Notes: a model not told the origin generated them from the letters alone. Positions 32,879 to 41,363 are shown, numbered from the stretch's first letter. The stretch is 64,000 nt of DNA from Nitrosopumilus sp. (GCF_025698945.1 NZ_JAILWM010000003.1:1-64000), one strand, 5' to 3'. Translations and numbers: made by a program.

Positions 32879-32880
32879 TC

Positions 32881-34296
32881 CTAAATAAAATTAATCTCTA
32901 AAACTTCTTTGTGTACTGCACTGATTGCTTTTCTAATGTTGTCATTAGTATCTTCTACTACGATAATTATTCTTGATGTCTCTTCTTGTGCATCCATGTT
33001 TAGTATGTTTAATCCAGCTTGGCCAATCTTTGCACTAGTCCTTGATGCAACCTGCTGAACTCTCCACATCTCATCACCAATTAATGTAATTACTCCTCTG
33101 TTGTAGGTAATTGTAGCTAGAGAATCAAAACCTAGGAGATATTTTTCATTTCTCTTTACATATTCTCCATCAAGAAATAGAATTCTTGAGAAATCTATTC
33201 CGTCTTTTGCAAATGGTGATAGTATGATAAACTCGCTGTATCTCTTATCTTTCTCAAGTGATGTAAGTAGTCTTTGAATGCAATTAGTTTCAATTCTAAA
33301 TATTGCGCAATTCTCTTTTCCTGTAACGATCTTAATTGGATGACCCTTTTGCTCATCTAAGACTCTCTTAATTGTTGTAGTCTTTGATGGATCTTTCATA
33401 TTTGTAATCGTAATTGGCATGTCTACTCCGTTTTCAACTATCTCTTTGATAGCAATTGGATCTAGGATTTTCATTCCAAACATCCCAGCTAGTCTTGCCT
33501 CATTGTATGAGAGCTGCTCAACTTCGGTTAATCCTGACTCTACTATCTTTGGATCAGCTGATACTACTGAGCTATCCTTCTCAAAGTCTATGCTTGTTTG
33601 ATATTTTTTGTAAAATAATATTCCAAGATCAGCTGCTGTTCTATCAGAGCCTCCACGCTCATATGTAGTCGTAACATTATCTACTGTCTTTCCGATAAAT
33701 CCTCCAATTGTAACCACCTCGTTATTCTCAACCATTTCTGCCATCTTGCCAATCTTCTCACGTGATTCAGAAATTTTAAAATTCGTTGATTCTATGTTGT
33801 TATCCGTAATAATTGGCCAATCCTCAAAACTTACAGCATCACTCTTTCTGCCATTGCTTCTTAGAATGTAGTTCATAACATGAGACATCAATATCTCACC
33901 AGAGAATGCTAATGCCCTTGAGCGTACCTCGTCAGCAAATTCTTTGTTTGATAATGCCTCATCAAGTGCCTTTTGTGCATTTTGTAGATATGATTCAACT
34001 GTTTTTTTGCACTGGCTTATGTTCTCAGCATTTACCATTTCTAGAATTTTCTGATATGTTGCCTTGACATCATCTAATGATGGTGTGATACCATTCTCAG
34101 CATTTTGCCCTTGTTTTATTATAACATCAGTTAGTGAGCGCTTTTTTCCATCAATGATAGTTAGTGGTGCAGAAAACACCGCAATTACTTTGGAGTCTTT
34201 TTTTAAATCATTAATTCTAGATACAATTTCTGGAATTGATGTTCCGTTTGGGCCAATAGCACTTCCTCCAAACTTTGCAACTACTAACTTAGTCAT
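32881..34296 (-). CDS. lysC: Aspartokinase
   Basis: 471 residues. N-terminal amino acid kinase domain with VVAKFGGSAIGPNG, the regulatory TIGGFIGKT and the GGSDRTAADLG aspartate/ATP site, followed by two ACT domains (about residues 310-470, including VQQVASRTSAKIGQAGLNIL). First step of aspartate-family amino acid synthesis; its product is reduced by the ASADH at 3326. ACT domains imply feedback control by an amino acid. Confidence 0.93.
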   Translation of the reverse strand: MTKLVVAKFGGSAIGPNGTSIPEIVSRINDLKKDSKVIAVFSAPLTIIDGKKRSLTDVIIKQGQNAENGITPSLDDVKATYQKILEMVNAENISQCKKTVESYLQNAQKALDEALSNKEFADEVRSRALAFSGEILMSHVMNYILRSNGRKSDAVSFEDWPIITDNNIESTNFKISESREKIGKMAEMVENNEVVTIGGFIGKTVDNVTTTYERGGSDRTAADLGILFYKKYQTSIDFEKDSSVVSADPKIVESGLTEVEQLSYNEARLAGMFGMKILDPIAIKEIVENGVDMPITITNMKDPSKTTTIKRVLDEQKGHPIKIVTGKENCAIFRIETNCIQRLLTSLEKDKRYSEFIILSPFAKDGIDFSRILFLDGEYVKRNEKYLLGFDSLATITYNRGVITLIGDEMWRVQQVASRTSAKIGQAGLNILNMDAQEETSRIIIVVEDTNDNIRKAISAVHKEVLEINFI

Positions 34297-34326
34297 GGTA
34301 TTTTTTCAAAGCTTTATGGCCTTCTA

Positions 34327-35352
34327 TTAAGCATTTGATTGGATTATCTCTGAAATGATATGAGCTGTTTTTTCTGCACCATTTGTATTGATCTGATTTC
34401 TTTTTTCTTCAAGTTTTTCTAAAATTAAAGAGTCTAGTCTGTTTATATCCTCAAAGACAAATCCTTGTTCTTTTGCATTGTCTTCTTGCTCAAAATGACC
34501 CTTTATTGGAATGAATATTGAGGGTGTTCCATAATATCTGGCCTCATCTATGGTTGATTTTCCTGCAAGAGATATCAAAACATCTGCAGCATAGATGTAT
34601 TCATGTAGGTTATTTACAAATCCTTCATTTCGTACATTTTCAAATTTTCTACTAACGGCAGGACCTGCTACTAGAATAATTTCAAAATCTTGATTGATCT
34701 TTGAGATTGCATCTAGGGCTTTTTGTATGAGAAAAATTCCTGAACTTGTTCCACCAATAGATATGAGAATTGTTTTTTTTACAAATGAGAACTTTTCTCT
34801 TAATTGTTCTCTTGTTGAATTTGTTTGTCTAACTATTGGTCCGACTCTTCTGATATTATCATGATTATCACCAACTTCTGGAAGAATAACTATGTCGCAT
34901 TTTTTGATTAAATCTCTCATTGATTTGTTCATCTTTTTCTCAATTAGCGATGCTAATCCTTTGGTGAATCTAGTCTCTAAAATATCTGTGATTAGAACAG
35001 TTGGAATTTTTTTATGTTGTGCATTGCTTAGGGATGCAAAATCCTCGTCACTAACTACCAAATCCGGTTTGTCATGCTCTAGAATCTTTTGAGAAGTGCT
35101 TTTGCAGTCTTTATAGTATTGATAATAATTCCACAACCACTTTGCTGTACTTTGCAGTGTTCCATTATTAATAATAAAATCTGGTGGATTGTATACGTCT
35201 TGTACATTAAAATCTAAATTCTTTAAAATTTTAGCAGCTCCACTACCTGTAACAAAATTTATTGAAATGTTTTGGAAATTATTTACAATTGCAATATCTC
35301 TTGTTACATGACCTAATCCAATTGGACTAGAAAAAAAATTCAAAGCATTCAT
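34327..35352 (-). CDS. Glycosyltransferase, GT28/MurG-like fold
   Basis: 341 residues. N-terminal FFSSPIGLGHVTRDIAI matches GT-B enzymes that move over lipid-linked acceptors, and the C-terminal half has ISIGGTSSGIFLIQKAL and the nucleotide-sugar-binding ISLAGKSTIDEARYYGTPSIFIP. Similar archaeal proteins act on cell-surface polysaccharide or glycolipid synthesis. Donor sugar unknown. It begins 81 bp before tRNA-Val on the other strand. Confidence 0.82.
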   Translation of the reverse strand: MNALNFFSSPIGLGHVTRDIAIVNNFQNISINFVTGSGAAKILKNLDFNVQDVYNPPDFIINNGTLQSTAKWLWNYYQYYKDCKSTSQKILEHDKPDLVVSDEDFASLSNAQHKKIPTVLITDILETRFTKGLASLIEKKMNKSMRDLIKKCDIVILPEVGDNHDNIRRVGPIVRQTNSTREQLREKFSFVKKTILISIGGTSSGIFLIQKALDAISKINQDFEIILVAGPAVSRKFENVRNEGFVNNLHEYIYAADVLISLAGKSTIDEARYYGTPSIFIPIKGHFEQEDNAKEQGFVFEDINRLDSLILEKLEEKRNQINTNGAEKTAHIISEIIQSNA

Positions 35353-35432
35353 GAATTTCTTTGAAATTTAATCAAATTTCTAGATTCTGACTTGTCTCAA
35401 AGTTTAAATGGTTTTTAGAAAGGTAGGTTTCT

Positions 35433-35507
35433 GGGCTCATAGTCCAGGTCGGTTATGACGTCGCCCTTACACGGCGAAGATCCGGGGTTCAAATCCCCGT
35501 GGGCCCA
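35433..35507 (+). tRNA. tRNA-Val (anticodon TAC)
   Basis: Acceptor GGGCTCA/TGGGCCC with G-U pairs, anticodon stem TCGCC/GGCGA with loop CTTACAC (anticodon TAC), T stem CGGGG/CCCCG with loop TTCAAAT, discriminator A at 35507. No intron. The last 16 bases of the gene recur at 37520-37535, marking a possible integration site. Confidence 0.94.
35492..35507 (+). repeat. Putative attachment-site copy inside the tRNA-Val 3' end
   Basis: aatccccgtgggccca, the last 16 bp of tRNA-Val (T-arm 3' half, acceptor strand and discriminator), matches 37520-37535 exactly. tRNA 3' ends are the classical targets of archaeal integrases. Confidence 0.6.
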
Positions 35508-35636
35508 TATTAACTTCATAAAGTAATACTTTTTAGTGATTTTTATGCTTAGAATTACTCAATTTGTAACATTGATCGCATTACACTTTACTGCAAATAA
35601 ATTACATTTAATTAATTTCATCATTTCATACTCTTA

Positions 35637-37427
35637 ATGACTAAAACAACGCAAATAACTACCGTAATGATCGCAGTACTCTTACTTGGAAGTACAACAG
35701 GACTTTCATTTGCACAAAATGATTTTTCTGTAACAAAAACTGCAAACCCTATTGATATCAATGTGTTAGGTTCTGGAATTGATGAAACCACTACAATCAC
35801 TATTACCGTTACTGGTTTTGGTGGAGAAACTATCAATGAGATAGATGGAGACATTATGTTGGTCTTAGATGAATCTGGAAGCTTAGACTCAAATGAGTTT
35901 AACCAAATGAGAAACTTTGCAATAGCACTTGTAAATGCATTTGATTTCACTAACACCAATACTCAAATGGGGGTTGCATTGTTCTCTGGAAATTCAATTT
36001 CAAGCACTGATGGAAAACTTTCTAGAGTTCTTGTATCTTTAACTGATGATAAAACTACTCTTCTTAATGCACTCAATGGTATGACCTCTCAAGGGGGATT
36101 CACATGCATTGGATGTGGTCTTGAAAGAGCAGTAGATGAGTTTACAGCTAATGGAATTCCTGGTAATGTTCCAATCACAATAGTCTTGACTGATGGTCAA
36201 AACAACAGACCTATCTCAAATCCTTCGACATTTCTTAATCAACAAGTACAAAGCTTAGCTAATCTTGGTTCTGTAAATGTTGCAATAGGTATAGGTAATG
36301 GTGTGGACCAATCTGAACTCCTAACTATCGCTGGAGATCCTTCAAGAGTATTCCTGAGTCCTAATTTTGCAGAACTACAGGCACTTATTGATACCATTCT
36401 TGAAGATGTTGTTGTTAACAATGCACCTTCACAAGTTTCACTTGTAGAAACGACCAATGAGTATATTGTTAACCATTCAACTATTGTGCCAAGTCCAGAT
36501 TCACAAACCACTTTAGTTGGTGGTCAAGTTCAACTTGTCTGGAATGATATTGGTTCTAAAACTGATGTTGGTGACACTGATGGATTATTAGAAGAAGGTG
36601 AAACATTTACAGTTTCATTTGATGTTCAGTCTAATCAAATCGGAGACAATCTTGATGTAAATGATCTAACCAATTCTGAAATTACTTTTGTAAGTGCAGA
36701 TAGTACACCTGGTTCATCTCCTCTTGTTCAGACAACCATTAATGTCAATGGAGCACCAATTGCAGATCCACAGTTTGTTTCTATAGATGAAGACACACCA
36801 AAAGACATTGTACTTACAGGAAGTGACCCAAATGGTGATGTGTTAACATTTACGATCGATACAAATCCAATGTTTGGAACACTATCTGATTTCAATGCAA
36901 ATACCGGACAAGTAAAGTATACTCCAGATGAGAACTTTTGGGGTTTTGATTCATTTACTTTTACTGTAAATGATGGAACTCTTACTAGTATTCTAGCTAC
37001 TGTTGATATTGAGGTAATTGCAGTAAATGATCCACCAACATGTGATGATGCAACAGCTTCTGTTGTGTCACTGTGGCCACCAAATCATAAATTCAGTGAT
37101 GTTACTGTCAATATGAGTACTACAGATGTGGATGGTGATTCAGTACTTGTAATGATCTCAAGCATATTCCAAGATGAACCAGTTGACGGTACCGGTTCTG
37201 GTGATACTGCACCTGATGCAGAATTTTCTGATGATGATATGTTGTCAGTAAAATTGAGAGCAGAACGTTCTGGTAATGAAAACGGAAGAGTTTACACCAT
37301 TTCAGTAATAGCTGATGATGGTCATGGAGGTAGTTGTACTGGTCAAGTTCTAGTTGGTGTACCACATGACAAGAAGGATATTCCTTTCAATGATGGTGCA
37401 ACATACGACTCGACACAAATCCCATAA
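35637..37427 (+). CDS. Secreted von Willebrand factor A and cadherin-like domain protein
   Basis: 596 residues. Signal peptide (MIAVLLLGSTTGLSFAQND). vWA domain (about 70-270) with intact MIDAS residues Asp78, Ser80 and Ser82 (LVLDESGSLDS) and later TDGQ, indicating metal-dependent adhesion. A DUF11/CARDB-like beta domain (about 290-370), a Big_9/cadherin-like domain (about 375-470) and a C-terminal domain opening DPPTCDDATASVVSLWPPNHK follow. Probable surface adhesin or extracellular matrix protein. It lies between tRNA-Val and a copy of the tRNA 3' end. Confidence 0.85.
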   Translation: MTKTTQITTVMIAVLLLGSTTGLSFAQNDFSVTKTANPIDINVLGSGIDETTTITITVTGFGGETINEIDGDIMLVLDESGSLDSNEFNQMRNFAIALVNAFDFTNTNTQMGVALFSGNSISSTDGKLSRVLVSLTDDKTTLLNALNGMTSQGGFTCIGCGLERAVDEFTANGIPGNVPITIVLTDGQNNRPISNPSTFLNQQVQSLANLGSVNVAIGIGNGVDQSELLTIAGDPSRVFLSPNFAELQALIDTILEDVVVNNAPSQVSLVETTNEYIVNHSTIVPSPDSQTTLVGGQVQLVWNDIGSKTDVGDTDGLLEEGETFTVSFDVQSNQIGDNLDVNDLTNSEITFVSADSTPGSSPLVQTTINVNGAPIADPQFVSIDEDTPKDIVLTGSDPNGDVLTFTIDTNPMFGTLSDFNANTGQVKYTPDENFWGFDSFTFTVNDGTLTSILATVDIEVIAVNDPPTCDDATASVVSLWPPNHKFSDVTVNMSTTDVDGDSVLVMISSIFQDEPVDGTGSGDTAPDAEFSDDDMLSVKLRAERSGNENGRVYTISVIADDGHGGSCTGQVLVGVPHDKKDIPFNDGATYDSTQIP

Positions 37428-37428
37428 C

Positions 37429-37444
37429 CTTTTTTTCTTTTTTT
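37429..37444 (+). terminator. T-rich terminator
   Basis: Two runs of T separated by a C (ttttttt-c-ttttttt) begin two bases after the stop codon of the vWA protein gene, typical of archaeal oligo-T termination. No stem is needed or seen. Confidence 0.55.
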
Positions 37445-37519
37445 GAATTTTTAGAAAAACAATTTCAAAGATCATTTCACGCCTAAATGCGTCCATTTTA
37501 ATCCCCAAAACAGTAGGTG

Positions 37520-37535
37520 AATCCCCGTGGGCCCA
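37520..37535 (+). repeat. Second copy of the tRNA-Val 3' end
   Basis: aatccccgtgggccca, 16/16 identical to 35492-35507, with no surrounding tRNA structure: the upstream sequence cannot form the T stem or anticodon arm. The 2.0 kb between the copies holds only the vWA gene and terminator. This is the expected outer boundary of an integrated element. Confidence 0.6.
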
Positions 37536-37578
37536 CTTTTTTAGGAATAAAATTAGACGCAAATTCTTGACTTTTGTT

Positions 37579-37764
37579 ATATGTGTTGCCAGTGGAACTT
37601 TCAAAAATGGTTCAGGCCTTTGTTGATTTATGATCCCAATTGGTGGTTGAAGACCAACACAGACTGATGAAATTGTTGTAATTGATACAAATAGCCTGGA
37701 AATTATTGATAGATTATCTCTTGATAAAATTCCTTTTTGGATTGAAGTTCCAGGAAATCAATAA
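37579..37764 (+). pseudogene. Degenerate beta-propeller-like gene remnant
   Basis: An open frame reads ICVASGTFKNGSGLC-stop-FMIPIGG-stop-RPTQTDEIVVIDTNSLEII ... PFWIEVPGNQ-stop, with in-frame stops at 37624 and 37648. EIVVIDTNSLEIIDRL and IPFWIEVPGN resemble YVTN/NHL beta-propeller repeats. Only the last blade or two is left, without start or upstream blades. It lies directly behind the second tRNA-end copy, fitting decay of a formerly longer gene there. Confidence 0.5.
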
Positions 37765-37788
37765 TATGAATTAAAAATAAAAAAGAAA

Positions 37789-38814
37789 TTATTTTGTAAG
37801 TACTATGGAGTAGCTTACAGTGAATGGTTCTGAGTTCATTGTATGAAGTGCCAAAGCATTTCCTGAGAACATTGTAGAGCCAGCAGCCTTTGATGGTACC
37901 AATATTAGAGCATAATATGTTTCTCCATCAGGAGTCCAATATGGAAGTCCCATTAGCTGAGCTTTTGACATTGGTCCGAGTAATGTAACAATTTGAACAG
38001 GCTCAGATGCATCGTATGTCAGATGTCCTGCATATGATTTCTCATTAGGCCCTAACAGAACTGCAAGTTGATGAGTTTCATGTCCAACACCAGGATCTTG
38101 TTTTGATGTCATAGTTCCTTTTACCACTCTCTCACCTGAAGTAGAATGCTCAGTGTATGTTACAGAGTAGCTTACAGTGAATGGCTCAGTGTTCTTTGTA
38201 TGAAGTGCTATTGCATTTCCTGAGAACTGCCATACACCTGAAGAAGTTTCTCTATCTACAAATGTTAAACCAAACTTTGTTTTACCATCAGTAGACCAAA
38301 TTGCTTGTCCTTTATCCATTCCTTTTTTCAGTGGACCATGCAGTGCTACAAGCTGAACATTTTCAGATGCAGTATATGTAATGAATCCACGATAAGTGTT
38401 CTCACTTGGGGGAAGAATTATTGCAAGTTGATGATTCTCATGCCCTTGACCAGGATCTTGTACTGATGTGATAATACCATTTACAGTCTTTGGTACTTTT
38501 AATTGGGCTTCTTGTTTAGCTTTCTCCATTGTTTCAGCTTTTGCGTCTTTCTTTGGTACTTCTTTAGCTTTTTCAGCAGATTCTGTTTTCTTTTCAGATT
38601 TTACCTCTTCTTTCTTTTTTACCTCAGATTTCACTTCTTTTTGAGGTTCAGAACAGAGTCTATCACCGCAGACCTTTTTTGAGTTAATTACACTTGATGA
38701 AGTTCCTTTGCTTTTTAGAGCATCTGCAGAACCAATTAATCCCATTGGGGCGGCAATTGTACCTGTAAGTAATACAGCAACTGTGAAAATTGCTAAAAGT
38801 ATTATTTTTGTCAT
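37789..38814 (-). CDS. Secreted protein with two tandem beta domains
   Basis: 341 residues from ATG 38814; an ATG at 38832 would add six, but a TATA-like tttttataagg about 26 nt before 38814 favours the shorter form. Signal peptide, then a Lys/Glu-rich flexible linker of about 80 residues, then two homologous domains of about 110 residues, each beginning G(I/T)(I/M)TS(V/K)QDPGxGHExHQLA and ending in NAxALHTxNxEPFTVSYS. No family name known to me. No Cys in the domains. Likely surface or matrix protein; ligand unknown. Confidence 0.75.
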   Translation of the reverse strand: MTKIILLAIFTVAVLLTGTIAAPMGLIGSADALKSKGTSSSVINSKKVCGDRLCSEPQKEVKSEVKKKEEVKSEKKTESAEKAKEVPKKDAKAETMEKAKQEAQLKVPKTVNGIITSVQDPGQGHENHQLAIILPPSENTYRGFITYTASENVQLVALHGPLKKGMDKGQAIWSTDGKTKFGLTFVDRETSSGVWQFSGNAIALHTKNTEPFTVSYSVTYTEHSTSGERVVKGTMTSKQDPGVGHETHQLAVLLGPNEKSYAGHLTYDASEPVQIVTLLGPMSKAQLMGLPYWTPDGETYYALILVPSKAAGSTMFSGNALALHTMNSEPFTVSYSIVLTK

Positions 38815-39122
38815 TATGCTATGATTTTTCATACCTTATAAAAAAGATCAAAAACTAATCAAAATTCATTTTCAAAAAGCATACCACAAACTGTCCGTTA
38901 TAGCCAAATATTTTTTTCCTGTTGATTAATTATGCAAACTGCTACCCAGTGCAAAATCGTCCAAAAGTCATTCCTGCAATCAACTCTAGTTAGAAGAGAG
39001 AATCAAACCTCTTTTCTATCTAGAGGTCAAATGAATTTTGATGATATTATGGGATTCTCCGATATCGATAACCCTTTGAGAAATTTTACTTATCAAATTA
39101 AGAGGAGGTGTATTTGATAATA
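38815..39122. other. Intergenic region with no supported gene
   Basis: The interval holds divergent promoters for the flanking genes. A short frame from ATG 38932 to 39117 (61 codons) is possible, ending in NFDDIMGFSDIDNPLRNFTYQIKRRCI at the SD of the next gene, but it has no domain or Cys signature and I do not annotate it. A good Shine-Dalgarno gaggaggt occurs at 39102-39109. Confidence 0.5.
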
Positions 39123-39413
39123 ATGAAAACAATCATGGCAATATCTGTAATGACAATCTTGGCTGCAGGAATGATTACTCCTGTTTTGCAAGACGTCTAT
39201 GCATATCCAACTAAAGCACAACTAAGTGATGAAAAACTCAAAGCAAAATCATATGGTATTAAAACAAAAGATAAGATACCATTCAATGATCCACACACTC
39301 TAAAGCATGATGCATTTGGAAATGTAAAGAAAGAAGAAGTAAAGACATACAAGAAAATAGTTGAACAATACAATGCAAAACAGATTCTCAAAAATCTATA
39401 CAAACTAGGATAA
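39123..39413 (+). CDS. Small secreted protein, unknown
   Basis: 96 residues from ATG 39123. GTG 39108 and TTG 39114 are alternatives, and the Shine-Dalgarno gaggaggt at 39102-39109 is best spaced for the TTG. Signal peptide (MAISVMTILAAGMITPVLQDVYA) then a Lys-rich helical chain with KDKIPFNDPHTLKHDAFGNVKKEEVK. The IPFND string also appears at the C terminus of the vWA protein (37789's neighbour at 35637). Terminates in a T run at 39414-39420. Confidence 0.7.
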   Translation: MKTIMAISVMTILAAGMITPVLQDVYAYPTKAQLSDEKLKAKSYGIKTKDKIPFNDPHTLKHDAFGNVKKEEVKTYKKIVEQYNAKQILKNLYKLG

Positions 39414-39585
39414 TTTTTTTCCTATCTTCATCCTTTTTCCCCAGAAATGATCAATTTGTTCCATTTGGAACTCATAATATGTAAAAAATTGTCAAACACC
39501 ATAAAAAAAATTCCTATTTAGTTATCCTACCGTCTTTACGCTTGAATCAGCAAAATCCTGAAATTTGATTAATTATAAAAAAATT

Positions 39586-39621
39586 TTTTGTTGCTAGCCT
39601 AGTAAACCGCTAGCAACAAAA
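39586..39621 (-). terminator. Perfect 13-bp inverted repeat at a stop codon
   Basis: ttttgttgctagc at 39586-39598 and its exact complement at 39609-39621, loop of 10. On the minus strand it spans the end of the coding region and stop of the small membrane protein and is followed by a T run, fitting a hairpin-assisted terminator. Alternatively a DNA-binding palindrome with GCTAGC core. Confidence 0.55.
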
Positions 39622-39743
39622 TATGCACCAGCACCCATTCCAATTACAGCACCAATTGCCATACAAATAAGATCAAACTTTACGACCTTCTTGAATGGGG
39701 CATGTACCATTTTATCCCATGTTGAGATTTGTTTTGTGTTCAT
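39594..39743 (-). CDS. Small single-helix membrane protein (49 aa)
   Basis: 49 residues, MNTKQISTWDKMVHAPFKKV then a hydrophobic Gly-rich helix (LICMAIGAVIGMGAGAYFVASGLLG). One membrane span with a basic cytosolic N terminus. Stop TAG at 39594-39596. No family known. The start is preceded by an AT-rich stretch with a possible TATA element. Coding is supported by the hydrophobic pattern and ATG; moderate confidence. Confidence 0.5.
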   Translation of the reverse strand: MNTKQISTWDKMVHAPFKKVVKFDLICMAIGAVIGMGAGAYFVASGLLG

Positions 39744-39849
39744 GATTAGTAATACTCACAGTAATTCATCAAATTTGGTAAAATCCCTAAATGACTGGTA
39801 AGCTAATTTGTTGACTGGGGTTAATGATACAAAAAAACATACCATATTC

Positions 39850-40014
39850 ATGAATACCTCATGTAGAAAATGTGGATCAGAGCTTGAGCCAATAAAGAAT
39901 TGTCTTGTATGTGATCAGAGCACGCAATTTGAATGCAGAAAATGCCAAACACAGACTGAGGTTCAAATTCACTCATTGTGTGCATATGACAAGCCAAAGA
40001 TGAGCATAGCCTAG
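39850..40014 (+). CDS. Small multi-zinc-ribbon protein (54 aa)
   Basis: 54 residues from ATG 39850 (ATG 39808 would add 14). Six main Cys in three CxxC pairs, CRKC, CLVC and CRKC, plus a terminal C: MNTSCRKCGSELEPIKNC... A compact zinc-ribbon protein, likely binding nucleic acid or a partner. No longer domain. Followed 59 bp later by a transcriptional regulator gene. Confidence 0.6.
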   Translation: MNTSCRKCGSELEPIKNCLVCDQSTQFECRKCQTQTEVQIHSLCAYDKPKMSIA

Positions 40015-40073
40015 TGATTTCTTAGTTTTAGCTTATTTTCCACTAGTTTTTTAGTAAAAACCACCGGTACATC

Positions 40074-40877
40074 TTGTTGACAGACTTAATTGATGAGACT
40101 GCAGATTATGTTTTGGAGCTTGCAAGCCCTCAAAGATTAAACATTCTATTTGGACTCTTAAGCAAAAATCTGACACCAACTGCTTTTGCAAAAGAGATCA
40201 AGGCAACAAAACAAGAAGTTCATAGAAATTTTGTTAGATTAGAAGAGAGTGGATTGATAAAAAAGAATGTTAATGGTACCTATTCTCTGACTACCTTTGG
40301 ACAAACTGTTTGCACACAAGTTCCATCGCTAGTATTTTTGTTGCAGAACAGAAAATACTTTGAAGAGCATAACTTTGGAGACGTTCCTCAGAAATTTCAG
40401 ATGCGTTGTGGTCAACTTGCAGTTAATCAACACATCAAAGGATTCTCAAAAGTTCTAGAACAGTGGAAGACTGTCTACAAAAACTCCAAGGAATACATCT
40501 ATGAGATACTAGCTGAAGTTCCACTTGACTTGATTGAACCTCTTGTAAAACAAGTAAAAAAGGGAATCAAATTCAATTACATTTTCTCTGAATCATCTAT
40601 TGTTCCAAAAGGAAGAAAGGCTTTGTTAAAAAAACTTGGATATGATAAACTTGTGGAGAAGGGATTAATTGAGAGAAAGATGGCAAAAAATGTTCAAACA
40701 ATGCTAGTGATGAATGAAAAAGAAGTTTGCATCATGTTTCCAAACACTGATGGTGAAGCAGATCTTAGTGAGATGTTTTACTCTGATGATTCAATGTTTC
40801 ATGAATGGTGTTTGGATTATTTCAGATATTGCTGGTATGGCTCTGATGTGTTTTTGGAAAGCAAGCTAAAAGAGTAA
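40074..40877 (+). CDS. HTH transcriptional regulator with FilR1-like C-terminal domain
   Basis: 267 residues from TTG 40074. N-terminal ArsR-like winged helix (about 10-75: ELASPQRLNILFGLLSKNLTPTAFAKEIKATKQEVHRNFVRLEESGLI) and a C-terminal part with KQVKKGIKFNYIFSESSIVPKGR and a final DYFRYCWYGSD, similar to the DUF1724/FilR1 domain of methanogen regulators. Ligand unknown. Expanded in Thaumarchaeota. Regulates an unidentified target. Confidence 0.78.
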   Translation: MLTDLIDETADYVLELASPQRLNILFGLLSKNLTPTAFAKEIKATKQEVHRNFVRLEESGLIKKNVNGTYSLTTFGQTVCTQVPSLVFLLQNRKYFEEHNFGDVPQKFQMRCGQLAVNQHIKGFSKVLEQWKTVYKNSKEYIYEILAEVPLDLIEPLVKQVKKGIKFNYIFSESSIVPKGRKALLKKLGYDKLVEKGLIERKMAKNVQTMLVMNEKEVCIMFPNTDGEADLSEMFYSDDSMFHEWCLDYFRYCWYGSDVFLESKLKE

Positions 40878-40944
40878 TTTTATTCCTAAATACTGATAAT
40901 CTGAAAAATAAAACTCTAATTACTTTGAAATTTAGTAATTCCTA

Positions 40945-41304
40945 ATGGACTATGAAAAGTTCTGCTCTGAGATTCTAGCAAAGGATCCTAAGATTAGATT
41001 TGCAGCAGTCTATGATGAATGGGCTGAAAAGGTAGCTGGTGGAATGAGAGATGGTGTAAAAAGTATGCTCTCTGATCATGCAGAGAATCAATTGGTTAAT
41101 CAATCAATTCTTGATTGGAAATCAAGAAAAGAGATGGCGAAATATCTTGGAAAAACAATCTACACGTTATCTGATTATGAAAACATCAAACGATTCTCAT
41201 TTTATCTAGGTGATGATTTTTTACTTCTAGTCAGTACTGCAAAAGATGCCGAAACTAAAGTTGTAGTTGATCAAGTAATCAAACTTTACTATGAAAATCA
41301 ATAG
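40945..41304 (+). CDS. Small conserved-type protein (DUF6659-like)
   Basis: 119 residues; alpha/beta, no signal. Segments MAKYLGKTIYTLSDYENIKRFSFYLGDDFLLLVSTAKDAETKVVVDQVI match, from memory, thaumarchaeal DUF6659 proteins, for which I know no function. Placed between the FilR1-like regulator and the CcdA operon. Confidence 0.6.
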   Translation: MDYEKFCSEILAKDPKIRFAAVYDEWAEKVAGGMRDGVKSMLSDHAENQLVNQSILDWKSRKEMAKYLGKTIYTLSDYENIKRFSFYLGDDFLLLVSTAKDAETKVVVDQVIKLYYENQ

Positions 41305-41363
41305 TAACTGTCTAAAATTTCTATTTGATCTCGGATTAAATATTTGATACCGCCATTATTGAC

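Noticed and set aside
32734-32880. Structured block as a C/D box sRNA or tRNA
   Set aside because: No TGATGA/CTGA boxes in proper order on either strand and no T-arm; left as an unnamed RNA candidate.
35508-37519. Complete integrated mobile element
   Set aside because: No integrase, replication or capsid gene lies between the tRNA-end copies; only the footprint is supported.
37350-37604. Minus-strand frame across the second tRNA-end copy
   Set aside because: It is antisense to the vWA gene end and spans the terminator and att-like repeat; product is Arg/Lys/Trp-rich noise.
38932-39117. 61-codon frame before the small secreted protein
   Set aside because: No domain or Cys pattern; it ends over the neighbour's Shine-Dalgarno site, so kept only as an intergenic note.
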